A stretch of DNA of 64,000 bases from assembly GCF_005239225.2 (NCBI RefSeq), contig NC_133300.1:2199875-2263874 (forward strand), written 5' to 3'. How positions within the stretch are numbered: position 1 is the stretch's first letter; each line of letters starts with the position of its first letter. The stretch comes from Populus alba. Taxonomy: Eukaryota; Streptophyta; Magnoliopsida; Malpighiales; Salicaceae. The notes beneath the pieces are model-generated. The model saw only the letters and a list, made by a program, of their open reading frames with translations, was not told the origin of the DNA and searched no databases. Positions 46,554 to 58,808 of this stretch are shown piece by piece. Position numbers and translations under genes: made by a program.

Positions 46554-47356
46554 CTTAAGTGAAAGTAAAAATAAATTTATTATTAAAATTATATTTTTTA
46601 ATATTTTATGGAATATAATTTATTTATAATTGAATCTAAATCTAAATTTAATATTGTAACAACCCCTCAACCGAGATAAAATAACAATCTCATGTCAACT
46701 GAAAAATAAAGTAATTAAATTTTTTATAAGTCAACCATGTGAACATGGACATGTGATTTAGATCATTTTTAGATAATTTTATCGAAAGGAAAGAAAAAAT
46801 AAAAACAAAAAAACTAATTTCATAAAAATTAAATATTGAAGAATAATTTTTTTAAAAAAATATAATTTCTCTCATGAAAAAACCAAAATCAATATGTGCA
46901 AACCTTTTTTTAAAAAAGAAAGATAAGTGATGAAATCTTAAAAAAAATCAATAAAATAAAGATTAAATTCATTATTAAAAAATAGAAATCAAATAATGAG
47001 GAATAAAATCAAAATAATATCTAATTAGTTGAAGGATTTAAAAATATCAAAAGAAATGGTGTTAAATTTAATATAAAAATAAAATAAATAAAATGATTAG
47101 AGACAAATAGCAATAAATACTATTTTTATAAAATAAATATAAAAAAATCAATAAAAAAACTAAAACTATATATAATATAAGTGTTATCCGCACATATCAA
47201 CCATTGGTTCCAAACAAAACCAGAAAATAAAAAAACTAGACACTTGTAGTCATTAGGTCCAGACCTGCCTAAAAGGCAGAAAGAACTGCATATGCATTTG
47301 CGATACCATGCCACAACCAAATCAATTGTACAAAATTCATCCTTTATTCATTATTA
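46554..47356. repeat. Spacer, tandem unit 3
   Basis: Third copy of the unit spacer; noncoding; ends ATTCATTATTA and joins NLR5. Confidence 0.8.
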
Positions 47357-48776
47357 GAAGCTTGAACGTTTACTTAAACACAAGGGTGATCTGCGCCACA
47401 TAGAAGGTACTGGTGGATGGAGACCATTGTCAGAGAAAACAACTCCACTGGTTAATGAATCTCTTGTATATGGAAGGGACGCTGATAAGGAAGCCATAAT
47501 GGAGCACTTGTTGACACAACACAACACGGATGGCTCAAATTTACGTGCGGTCCCTATTGTGGGCATGGGCGGGATTGGTAAAACCGCTCTTGCTCAGCTT
47601 ATCTACAACGACGAAAAGGTAGATCAGTGCTTCCAACTCAAGGCCTGGGTCTGGGCTTCTCAACAATTTGATGTTGCCAGGATTATTAAGGAAATTCTTG
47701 ATAAGATCAACGCAAGTACTTGCCGCACCAAAGAACCAGATGAATCTCTAATGGAGGCAGTGAAAGGGAAGAAACTTCTACTTGTTCTAGATGACGCGTG
47801 GAACATCGAGTACAATGAATGGGATAAACTACTGCTACCTTTGCGGTATGTGGAGCAAGGAAGTAAGATTGTCGTGACAACACGGGATGAAGATGTAGCA
47901 AAAGTCATCCAAACTGTCATCCCCTCTCACCGCTTGAATGTAATAAGCGATGAAGATTGCTGGAAGTTGTTTGCAAGGGTTGCATTTAGTGGTGTAAATT
48001 CTGGAGCAGTCTCATCCTTGGAAGCATTTGGCAGAGAAATAGTGAAAAAGTGCAAAGGTTTGCCGCTGGCAGCGAAAACTCTTGGGGGTCTTTTGCACTC
48101 CGTAGGAGATGTCAAGCAATGGGAGAAGATATCCAATAGCAGTTTGTGGGGTTCATCGAATGAAAACATCCCTCCAGCTCTAACATTGAGCTATTATTAT
48201 CTTCCTTCACACCTGAAACGTTGTTTTGCTTATTGTGCAATATTTCCCAAGGGTTATGTATTCAAGAAGGATGGATTAATCACTGAATGGATGGCACAAG
48301 GGTTTTTAGTCCAGCCCAGAGGCGTTGAGGGGATGGAAGATATAGGTGAAAAATACTTTGATGATCTTGTCTCCAGGTCACTTTTCCAGCAATCAACTCT
48401 TGATTCTTTTTTCAGCATGCATGACCTCATAAGTGATTTAGCTGAATACGCGTTAGGAGAATTTTGCTTTAAGCTTGGTATAAATGAATCGGGCTCTAGG
48501 TTGGAGGGTGAACATTCATGCTCTCTTCCAGAAAGGACTCGTTATTTATCAATCACTTCAGCGGCAGCATATGGTGAAGGACTTCGGATATTTCGTAGCA
48601 TTCATGGAGTCCAACATTGGCGCACCTTGTTTCCACTTCGTATTTCAAGGGAAGTTGATATTGAGGCACTGAATGACATCTTGCCAAATCTTAAGCGCTT
48701 GCGAATTCTATATTTATGTCAACCAAAAGATATTTCTTCTCAGATAACGATATTTCTTATATTTAAAAAAATATAA
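47357..48776 (+). pseudogene. NLR5: chimeric NB-ARC copy, LRR lost
   Basis: Starts at the same junction as NLR3 and NLR4. Up to 48049 it matches NLR4; from 48089 on it matches NLR2 (for example SNSSLWGSS and CAIFPKGYVF instead of SKSRMWGLS and CATFPKSCLF). The switch therefore falls in the shared stretch 48050-48088. At 48743, in the early LRR, CNL sequence stops. A short filler and then unit spacer follow, ending the frame at 48774-48776. From the first in-frame ATG (47499) it encodes 425 codons: P-loop GKTA, kinase 2, RNBS-B, GLPL and MHD, with neither coiled coil nor LRR. NB-ARC-only forms occur in plants, but no promoter is evident here. Confidence 0.88.
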
Positions 48777-49271
48777 ATTTCTCTCATGAAAAAACCAAAA
48801 TCAATATGTGCAAACCTTTTTTAAAAAAAGAAAGATAAGTGATGAAATCTTAAAAAAAACCAATAAAATAAAGATTAAATTCATTATTAAAAAATAGAAA
48901 TCAAATAATGAGGAATAAAATCAAAATAATATCTAATTAGTTGAAGGATTTAAAAATATCAAAAGAAATGGTGTTAAATTTAATATAAAAATAAAATAAA
49001 ATAAAATGATTAGAGACAAATAGCAATAAATACTATTTTTATAAAATAAATATAAAAAAATCAATAAAAAAAACTAAAAACTATATATAATATAAGTGTT
49101 ATCCGCACATATCAACCATTGGTTCCAAACAAAACCAGAAAATAAAAAAACTAGACACTTGTAGTCATTAGGTCCAGACCTGCCTAAAAGGCAGAAAGAA
49201 CTGCATATGCATTTGCGATACCATGCCACAACCAAATCAATTGTACAAAAAACATCCTTTATTCATTATTA
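48760..49271. repeat. Spacer, tandem unit 4 (5' part deleted)
   Basis: Corresponds to the later part of the unit spacer (from about 46855 in unit 3). It ends at ATTCATTATTA, after which the sequence continues as AAGGTCTTC instead of CNL exon 2. This marks the right end of the tandem array. Confidence 0.75.
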
Positions 49272-50055
49272 AAGGTCTTCTCGTTAACAAAACAGAAAAA
49301 ACAAAGTGAAAAAAAAGAAGAGAGATTGGTTTCAATAGCTAATGCATAAGCAAAAAATAATCAATAAAAAAACCTTTACTAAAAGAAGAAACAACACACC
49401 TTCGCCTCATGTGTTCTCCATCGGTTTGTTCAAGAAAAAAAGAGACAAGAACTGCAGCATCACCACCTCCATCCTCTCTTAGTACCTTTTTGGTTCTCAC
49501 AAGTTCTATGCCTCCTCTCCCTCTTCTAAATCATGACTACAAGTGAAGAAAACGGGACAAAAATTAAAGAGAGAAAAGATTTAAGGTTAAAGAAGAGAGA
49601 AAAGAAAAGGAAGCCACTGGAAAAGAAGAAAACACTGATAAATACTAAAATCCTAAGTAGAATAAGCAATTAAGTTTATAATCCATTAAATAAAATAATC
49701 AACAATAATTAAATCAAACCCAATAAATAATGTTTAATTAATAAATTTCAACTAAAAATTCAAATAAATTAAATTAAAACATAATCTAAAACCCAATCTT
49801 TTAATGATTTAAGCTATTTTCCAACATTTATGATCATATAAAATTATAAACAGTGTTTCAAATCTATATCCTGTCATTTTTTTTGTCTTTGTTGGAAACA
49901 AAAAGGAGGTGCATATGTTTTTGTTAGGCAAAATAAAACATATTTCCTGCCCTAAAATAAAAAAAAAGGTTGCACGTTTAGCCTTTTAACCTTTAATTAA
50001 GAAGTGAAAAGAAATGGTGGAAGCAGACACCAGGATTATCCAAAATGCTATATTT
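49272..50055. other. Noncoding sequence right of the tandem array
   Basis: AT-rich, with no homologue elsewhere in the window that I could see and no coding frame. Confidence 0.5.
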
Positions 50056-52378
50056 GATCCCCGGTCCAAGCAACAGATCCAGAGCTATCACAGAGATCTT
50101 AGCCACTTCTTTTGCCTTCCTTCCTTCTCCTACTTTTCTAGCTATTCTTTCCTACTTCTTTCTACAAGCTTCAGATTCTTATATTGTATAGAGAATTTGA
50201 ATCTAGTTTTTGAACAGTTCATAAGCCTCGATCCATTTTGTGAATTTTCAAGGTGATGTTGTTATAATTTCAAAAAACTATTTGCATGCACATAGTTACA
50301 GAAAATTTATCTATCACCGATCATTAAATAATCTTTTTATCTCTTTCTAAAAACATTTAACCATTTAATTTATAAATACACAAAACATGTTTAAAACCCA
50401 ACTTTCACACCCTAAAATCAACACTTGTAATCATTGCTTCTATAATAATTCATCCCTATTTCTCAATTTCATACTAATGCTGTCTAAGATTAATATTAGA
50501 GACGCTATGTGTTTGCTAATGTAGTACATATGCTTTTGCAAAATTACGTTTGGGTTGGAGGAATGTTTTTGTTAATATGTAAAAACCATCAAAATATATT
50601 AATTTAATTAAAAAAAAAGACATTAATTCAAAGTTTTTCCATACACAACATACTTTGAAAATCACTTTCAAATACAATGTACGGAAGCATATTGTCGAAA
50701 GGCATCCTAATAATTATATAAAACAAATAATAATGAATCGATACGTGATAATGTTTATAAATTTCATAATAGTAATAACACATTAATTGAAAGATCTACG
50801 CAATCATGATTTTAAAAGTTTTCCTTGATGAAAATGCCATGTCACTTAGCCAAGAAAATAGCCAGTATGATATATCCGGTGTCGCAGGGCAATTTTTAAA
50901 ACTTATTTTATATTTATTTTTTTTGTAATTAAGCTAAATATTTGTAGGAATTCTAATAATTTAAAATATGGAGAATAAACTTATTTCTTTATTCAAAACT
51001 CCATTTTTTTATTTTGAAAAAAATATATTTTATATTAACAACATGGTTTGTTTGTTTAAAAAAAAAACAAAAAAAAACCTTAAGGTGATTTAAAAAGATA
51101 TTTATATAAGAATCCCAATGATTTAAATTCATATCCAAACATCCGTTTTCTTATTCATATACTTCCTCTCTTTTGTTTTTAGAAAAATAAATCTTTTATT
51201 AGAAGCATGGTTTTTTAAATAAAAAATTATTGAAAAGAAAATTATAATTAAAAAATAAAATTTCAAGTCTTGATAATTTTTATGTGACTTTATGAAAAAT
51301 AAAAAAATAATCAATTTGAAAAAAATATATAAGAAAATTAAAAAAATATATTTAATTCTTGTTGAATATTCATGAACATTTGTTTTTTTTTAAATTACAT
51401 CTTATGTTCATATATAGTTACTTATAAAGTAATTGCTAATCATATTTGAAAAAGCATAGTATAATCAAATAATTTTTAAAATATAATTTTAATTATTATT
51501 TTTTAAATAATTTTATATTAAAATATATATAAAAAAATAAAACAATAAAAAAAATGTGAAAGGGTAACAAAATCAGGTGACATACATGGGCTTTGCAAAA
51601 TGAGCAACCATGTATAACCTTTTAAAAAAATATCCGGGCATGCTCAGGCTTGGAAGGATGGCCTACACTGAGCCCAAGAAAAGGTAGTGGAGTGTTATAT
51701 ATATTAAAAAAACTTTTGAATTTTTGAATTGATATATTATATTATAAAAAAAAATTATATAAATGAAAGATTTATTGTTTTTTAGAATATTTTAATTTAT
51801 ATAATTTTGTAAATTATTTTTTCATTAAAATTAGATATTCATAAAAAACAATTGAGTGAATTTTAGGGATGCATGTTGTTAATGTTCCAAAATAAAAATA
51901 TATAGAAAAGATAAAAATATATTTGGTTAAAAAAAATACAAAATTAAATATATTTTTAGAATAATTATAAGTAAGTTTCTATATTTTAAAAAAAAAATAC
52001 ACATGGATTTGGCATAATTACCAAATCCAGTGTTTGGGTTAAAAATAAAATTAAAAAATATAAAAAATAACAGTACAAAAACAAATCTAAATTTATATTT
52101 TAAAATTTTAAATATCAATTAATTAATTTTATTAAAAAAAAATTATAATTAATACTCCGAAGCTCACTTTTTGTTGTAGGGTACCTACTACTCGTCCGAT
52201 GAATTGTATAGTGATAATGTGGGGTCAATAGTTTCGAGTGGCTGAGCTGTAAGTCAACTGAGAACCCGCGTAATCACTTTGATTTTTCTTTCCTTTTCCA
52301 TTCGTTAAACGTCTTATTCTCTTCTTCTCTACAATTCTTTGCTTCTGCTTCCTTCCAATTATCTGGGAAGATCCCATC
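50056..52378. repeat. Orphan copy of the NLR1 3' flank
   Basis: Aligns with 15766-17261 from TTTGATCCCCGGTCC onward, with extra AT-rich sequence at about 51150-51950. No CNL coding sequence precedes it, so the gene once attached to this flank has been lost. The last 200 bp (52175-52378) is the conserved upstream region of the exon-1 stub. Confidence 0.72.
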
Positions 52379-52591
52379 ATGGCTGTGGAGTTCATTGGAG
52401 GAACAATTCCCTCCGCTGTCATTGAGGTTCTGGGCGAAAAGTTGACCATTCCTGAGATTCTGGGCTTCTTCAAAAGCCACAAGCCCAGTGATGATCTTCT
52501 CGGAAAGTTGAAAGAAACACTGAATACTCTCAACGGACTTCTCAGTGATGGTCTTCTGGGAAAGTTGAAAGAAACACATATAAACATTTAA
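52379..52591 (+). pseudogene. CNL exon-1 stub with an intact 70-codon frame
   Basis: MAVEFIGG start, coiled-coil beginning (VIEVLGEKL, ILGFFKSHK, LKETLNTLNGLL). The segment DGLLGKLKET then appears a second time and runs into a stop. The repeated segment suggests a small internal duplication that ended the frame. No splice donor or NB-ARC follows. The upstream 200 bp is conserved with the stubs at 17262 and 55900, so transcription is conceivable. A truncated coiled-coil peptide is possible but unproven. Confidence 0.75.
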
Positions 52592-54400
52592 CAGTGAAGT
52601 GTGCTCAACTCAAATTAATTTAAAATAATATTTTATTTATTTTAAAAACAATTAAAATAACATGATTTTGATTTTATAAAACAACTCCCATATAATTTAA
52701 TTTAAATTAATGAATTATTGAGTTGATTTATAAGATTAAATCAAATTTAATAACATTGTTTGTAACAACACTTCTTTGACGAATTAAAGTAAGGCTCTTG
52801 ACATAAAACCTTAATCATGGAATATCAATTTGGCTTCAATAGTTTAAAAGATATATTTAAGGCCTATTTGTTTTTGCGTTTTAAAAGTATTTTTGAAAAA
52901 ATTAAAAAAAATTAATTTTTTATTAACTTCAAATTAATATATATATTTTTAATGTTTTTAATTCGTTTTGATGTGCTAATACTAAAAATAATTTTTTAAA
53001 AAAAAAATATTATTGACATGCATTTTAATACAAAAAATTAACCAAATAAATTTGACCCTAGAGTATATTTTTGAGGGAAAAAATGAACTCTTACATGTGG
53101 TGATGCAATATTTCAACTGTCCTTCATTCATTTGGTCTTTTACGCTTTGAAAATAAATGAAAGGCGAAGAAGTCTTCAAATATGTGTGACAAATTCAACC
53201 TACCCCCTGCGACTGCGAGCCCCAGCAAGTTGAAACGCTACTTAATTTAAATGAATTAACAATTAAGAGGGAGTCTTCCAAAATCAGATGAAGTTTTTCC
53301 GCAAAGACTAACCCATTTAATGGGCAGGATTGCATGTGGAATGACTTTCCCAAAATCTTCATGTTCATGCTCATAAAGAGAGAATAAGCTATAAATTAAC
53401 ATAATAATAATAATAATAATAAGGGAACTGACATATCTCTCAATTTTCACATAATTCTCTACTAGATCCACAAACAAAAGAAGAGAAATAGGCCCTCTTT
53501 TTGATGATTGTAAAGGCAAAAACCTTAAGGCAAGGGTTGATTGTGTATTTTTCAGTAGATGATAGATACAAATTTTTTTTTTCTATAATTCAATTGAGAA
53601 TTGGTTGATGGTTAGGGATAATTAGAATATAACCCAAAAATTAATCTTGAAATTTAAAAGCATAATTAAATGGATTCATCAATTAATTACCAGCTTTGTT
53701 CTTGTCCTTGGGACAGCCTTCCAACATCAGGATGTTATGGATGTCAGGATGTTATGGATGTGTGTAATCGATTCATAAATTCCTATAAGTAGCATGCCAT
53801 TTAAATTTATTTTAATTTTAACAATATATGAGCAATAATATCATGGATAATTTGGATCTTATAATTCAGGGTCTTCTCATAAATTCCTTACAAAACATAT
53901 ATTTTTTTTAATCCAAAACATACAATTTGAGTGGAATCTATAATCAAATATCAACGGAAAGATTTAGTCAAACATGGCACCATGAGGACCAAATGGAAAA
54001 GGTTGGGAACTCAATTTGCATCAATGGAGAGCCTAATTGAACAAAAAAAATAACAATTTAGGACCAAATTGAATAAATATATTGAGTATTGGGGCAGACT
54101 TGCAAAATAATTAAGTTTAGAACCTTAATTGAACTTTTAATGGGCCTTATTAATTTAATTAACAGCTTAAACCAAAATAAAATTAAGTTTGAAAGTTAAT
54201 TTGATTAAAATTAAAAGGATTAATTAAATTCAATGATTTCATTAAAAATTTAATAAGTTTAATTAACTTAATTAAAGGAAAATTAAGTCTAATTTAGCTG
54301 AAATGCTACATTCGGTCCGCTATCTGAGCAACAGATCCATTCGGAGCCACAATAAAGATAGTCAGATGTTTGCTTTCCTTTATTGTTATATTCAGAATTC
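52592..54400. repeat. Duplicated flank (copy of 17476-17720 and 7000-8470)
   Basis: Noncoding. A MITE-like repeat is at 52862-53045 and an (AAT)n run at about 53401-53420. It also has a tandem duplication of the 15-bp GTCAGGATGTTATGGAT at about 53728-53760. It represents the arrangement before the copia insertion seen at 6989. Confidence 0.72.
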
Positions 54401-55660
54401 TGCCTTGCCAACACCTGACAGCCTTTTTCCCTTGCATTGTTATATTTTGTCCCATTTAGAATTGCGGGTTCTTTGTTAAAATTTAACTTTTTTTTGTTTA
54501 AAATTACTTTTTTTTTTGATGTGTCGAAGTAAAAAATAAATTTTAAAAAATAAATTTTAAAAAATAAAAAATATTATTTTAATATATTTTTAAGTAAAAA
54601 TATTTTTGAAAAGTAACTATTATAATGCTCTCAAACACCTCCTTCAAGGTTGTTTGTTTTTACATTTTAAAATTATTGTTAAAAAAATAAATTTTTTTAT
54701 TTTAAATAATTTATGTTATCATATCATTTTAATATGATGATGTCAAAAATAAATTTTAAAAATTAAAAAAAATATTATTTTAATATATTTTTAATTAAAA
54801 ATATTTTAAAAAATAATTACTTCAAAAACAACATCTTGTTCAAAGCTGGTTGTGATATTACTCCTCGTAGAACCAAATCAATCCATAAGTTACGAGATTT
54901 ATTGCAACTTTGCTTAGTTTTCCATTCCACAACGTATGCTTGGTTTCAGGCAAATGAGACGACAAGTCAACGTCAAAGGAAGATTGTTTGTTTTTCTTTT
55001 TAAAATCCTTTTCCTTGAGAAGATTCGAGGAAGGACTCGGTAGAGGGGGAGAGTGATGCAATATAAAATACTTGGAAAGAAATTGAGAAATTAAAATTAA
55101 TATTTGGGTCTTTGAGGTCAAGGTTCCCAGCTGTCTCCCTTGATCCTTGCTGCCTATGCAAATTCCTGTGGGCTTCCTACTTGAGATTACGAAGATAAAA
55201 CGTTTAGAAATGCAAGTCAATATGTGTTTTTAAAAAAATTAGATTTTTTTATTAAAAATTAAATTTTTTTTTATATTTTGAATATATGTTGATCTTAAAA
55301 ATAAATTAATAAAAAAAAAATTTAGGCTATTTTTTACCCAAAACATGCTATTCCGGCTAGTTGTGATATTTCTTTTGGGTTTTCAATTTTTTTAGAGCAG
55401 TTTTATAAGTTTATTTAAGGAGTATTAAGTATTTTGGATAGATAGATTACTTAAAAGATAAAATATTTACTAATAAAACTTTAAATTAAAATCATATGTG
55501 ATGTCGTTTCTTTCTTGTTTTGTTTCAATTGCATACAAAAAATGAGCAAGAAATGCTTAGTTAGTATAAAGTGTTTACTCACTTTAAGAAACTATTCCAA
55601 GGTTACTCTCACTCGAGCTTAGAAACTGTCTTTTCTGACTCGGCATCTTTGCCTAAAAGC
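54401..55660. other. AT-rich sequence with MITE-like repeats
   Basis: Two MITE-like copies at about 54480-54640 and 54650-54830, another at about 55215-55320. 54840-55220 is less AT-rich but has no recognisable product on either strand. Confidence 0.5.
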
Positions 55661-55669
55661 TTGACCAGA

Positions 55670-55899
55670 ACTTGTAGGGTATCCGATGAATTGTATAGTG
55701 ATAATTTGGAAATGAAAGGACTAAAGTGATAATCTGGGGTCAATAGTTTCGAGTGGCAGAGCTGTGAAGTCAACTGAGAACCCGCGTACTTCGATTTTTC
55801 TTTCCTTTTCCATTTGTTAAACGTCTTCTTCTCTTCACTGTCTTCTTCCTTCCAATTCTCTGCTTCTGCTTCCTTCCAAATCTCTGGGAAGATCCCATC
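55670..55899 (+). promoter_or_regulatory. Conserved upstream region of CNL stub
   Basis: Aligns with 52195-52378 (GATGAATTGTATAGTGATAA, GGGGTCAATAGTTTCGAGTG, then a TC-rich leader up to GATCCCATCATGG). A TC-rich leader just before the ATG is shared by all three stubs. I infer a 5' UTR and proximal promoter; no TATA box is certain. Confidence 0.5.
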
Positions 55900-55986
55900 A
55901 TGGCTGCGGAGTACATTGGAGGATCAATTCTCTCCGCTGTCAAAGTTGACCCAATCAATTTTATTTTTTTAAAATTAGCAAAATAA
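55900..55986 (+). pseudogene. CNL exon-1 stub, 28 codons
   Basis: ATG with MAAEYIGGSILSAV, after which homology ends abruptly and the frame stops at 55984-55986. It lies 180 bp before an NB-ARC fragment in the same orientation; both may be remnants of one gene after internal deletions. Confidence 0.7.
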
Positions 55987-56169
55987 ATGTTAAATATTGG
56001 TATAACAACACCGAAATTTTTTTTAGTGGAATAGCTTACTTTTACATTTTCAAACAGCAACATTAGTAAATATTTTTCAAATACTAATTATGAGTCAAAA
56101 TGTTCATATGCGTCCAATAGTTAGATTAAAAATTTTTAAAAATTATTATTTATACAGTAGTTGTTATCT

Positions 56170-56450
56170 ATTTTGATGTTGCCAGGATTATTAAGGATAT
56201 TCTTGATAAGATCAACGCAAGTACTTGCCGCACCAAAGAACCAGATGAATCTCTAATGGAGGCAATGAAAGGGGAAAAACTTCTTCTTGTTCTAGATGAC
56301 GCGTGGAACATCAAGTACAATGAATGGGATAAATTACTGCTACCTTTGCGGAATGTGGAGCACGGAAGGAAGATTGTCGTGACAACACGTGGAACATTAA
56401 GTTTGTCAAGCAATGGGAGGAGATATATTAAGTTACTAAAAAAAGGTGTT
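56170..56450 (+). pseudogene. CNL NB-ARC fragment
   Basis: Starts at FDVARIIKDIL (RNBS-A), includes kinase 2 (LLLVLDDAWN) and RNBS-B (KIVVTTR), and breaks at about 56393. The following GTCAAGCAATGGGAGGAG matches the segment that normally lies some 400 bp further on (44076 in NLR4), so it carries an internal deletion. P-loop, GLPL and MHD are missing. Confidence 0.85.
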
Positions 56451-58808
56451 TATCATTTTGTTTGGTTGTCCATAAGGTTTTGTTACGCCACTATGTAAAC
56501 ATAAAAATCATTATTTGTCGACATTACGGCACAGAATTGTTGCATTAGTGATCCTAGTAGCTCCCTTTATTTATTTAATTTTATCTTTTGGTACATCCTA
56601 GCAGCCTCCTTTACTATCGAAAGGGAGTGAGTTAAATTCATTGGTGGACTTCAATGGTTATTTCAATTCAATTTATTAATTTGGCCTCCCGAAATATCCT
56701 TGTTATATATCATAAACAATCTAAAAAATATATACAAAATACACCAATCAAATTTAATTAATTCACTGTAATTGGTTTGAATAAAAAGAGAGAAAAATAG
56801 TTTGAATACATGAAATATAGTTAAAAAAATACTAATGAGATAATAAAATTCATATTCATTGTGTCTCAAAGGAGAATTAATGCCCACTTTCTAAATATCA
56901 TAAGCAATTAAAATAAAATAAAAAATATTGTCAGTTCGGTGTATTGAATTTTGAAATTCATCCTCTCTTGCTATCGAAACCTGGAGTGTTTTTAGATTTT
57001 CAACATATAAAATCTTGCAAGGAACAATTATAAATTATAAAAAAAAATAGAATTTCATGAATCATCATTTTATATATATATATATAAAAGCTTTATATTA
57101 CAAACTTATAATTTTTAGATTTTTTAAATCTTAATTAATTTAGTTATATACTTATATTATTTTATACTTTAAAACTCGGGTCCATCCTTCATCTTAATTG
57201 CATAGATGAAAACTTATTATTCTTATCTTATTTATGCCCATTTAAAGACAGTTAATCCAAACTTAATCCACTTGATGATGCCTTAATCATGCTGATATAA
57301 AAGATTAATACAAGATCAAAAGAGAATTAATGCCCACTTTCTAAATATCATAAGCAATTAAAATAAAATAAAAAATATTGTAAGTTCGGTGTACTGAATT
57401 GTGAAATTCATCCTCTCATGCCATCGAAACCTGGGAGTGTTTTGACTTTTGGACCGGATAGCAGAAATAAAATTCTAGTTATATTAAGTTACTAAAAAAT
57501 ATTTTTAAACTGTATTTTTTAAAAAATACATTAGGTATATTAAGTTTGTCAAGCAATGAGAGAAGATATATTAAATTACAAAAAAAAATGTATTTATCAT
57601 TATATTTTTATTTCTTGTAAAAGTTGTTACATAATTGAATCAGTGATAATTGGTTGAATAATAATTTGGTTACTTATATCAAAAACAAATATGTTTGAAA
57701 GTGTTGATAATGAGAAGATTCTACAATGTTTTTGACATATGAAGTCTTGTACGTAGGAAGCAATTGTGAACTGTATATATATATAAAAATTTATGGAGCA
57801 TCTTTTTATAATATATATGAATTTTTAAACTTTATATTAGAATTAAGCTTAAAATTTTTGGATTTTTTATATTTTAATTAATTTAGTTATATTATTTTGC
57901 TATCTACTAAAACTCGATCTGAATTCGTCTTTCATCAAATGAAGTATATATCATGTTGAAACCAGTAACGAGTTTTGACAGTTAGAAAAATTAGGGGGGG
58001 AAATTAAAATACATGTGTTTTGAGAGATAAAATAATTTCAATGAATTATAATGAAAATTAAAAAATAAAAGTAAAGAAAGAACTGTGTGAACAAGTGTTT
58101 GTGTAAATCTCGGTTAAAAATCAGTAACGTTACTGTGAAATTATAGTAAATATGTAAATGAAACAAATAGTGAGATGGAAAACTAAATATATTTTGAAAT
58201 AATAAAATACTCTTGAGGTCTTAGTAAAATAACTTATATGGTTCTAGTAATTATTAAATAAGAAAATTTGAATTTCAATATAAAATCACATATTGACTAG
58301 TTTTATGTTATTGAGCATGACTCTCAATCTGACCATTTGATTAAGTTGAAAGTCCACAAGCTTCCTCTTGACACATTGCTCTATTTTGGATTAAAAGTTG
58401 AGGGTAGATCATGAGAGAATAACAACAGTTAGACTAAAAATAACATGCATGCTTATTAGTGACATTTTCATAAATAAGCTGGGAAAACTAAAAATTTAGC
58501 TTCTTTCTCCCTTCTAAATTGCCGACTAATGCTAAAACAACTAGAATAGAAAAAAAAAATTAAGAGCTTTCTCACTAAAACCCTTTAGAGAAACCAAGAT
58601 TTAAGATAAGATAGGTGAGAGAATGAGTATTGAACACATCTTGACTTAGTACAATCTTATAAATTTGTTTTCAATTTGTATTTGATGAAAAATATACAAG
58701 GAATCACAAATGAATTAACTCAAGTATTACAAAGAAAATATCAAGATATCATAAATGTGTTGACTTTGGTTAAAGTTTTGAAACAACAAATCCAAATGAT
58801 AAGGGATG
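56451..58808. repeat. AT-rich duplicated flank
   Basis: Noncoding. 56867-57000 and 57320-57440 are tandem copies (AATTAATGCCCACTTTC...). 57005-57205 matches 18770-18976, the left flank of the first gypsy element, and 58470-58808 matches 17850-18190. No gene. Confidence 0.6.

Noticed and set aside
54858..55220. 120-codon minus-strand frame
   Set aside because: No recognisable domain, Ser/Lys-rich composition, no splice or promoter context, and no second copy to compare.
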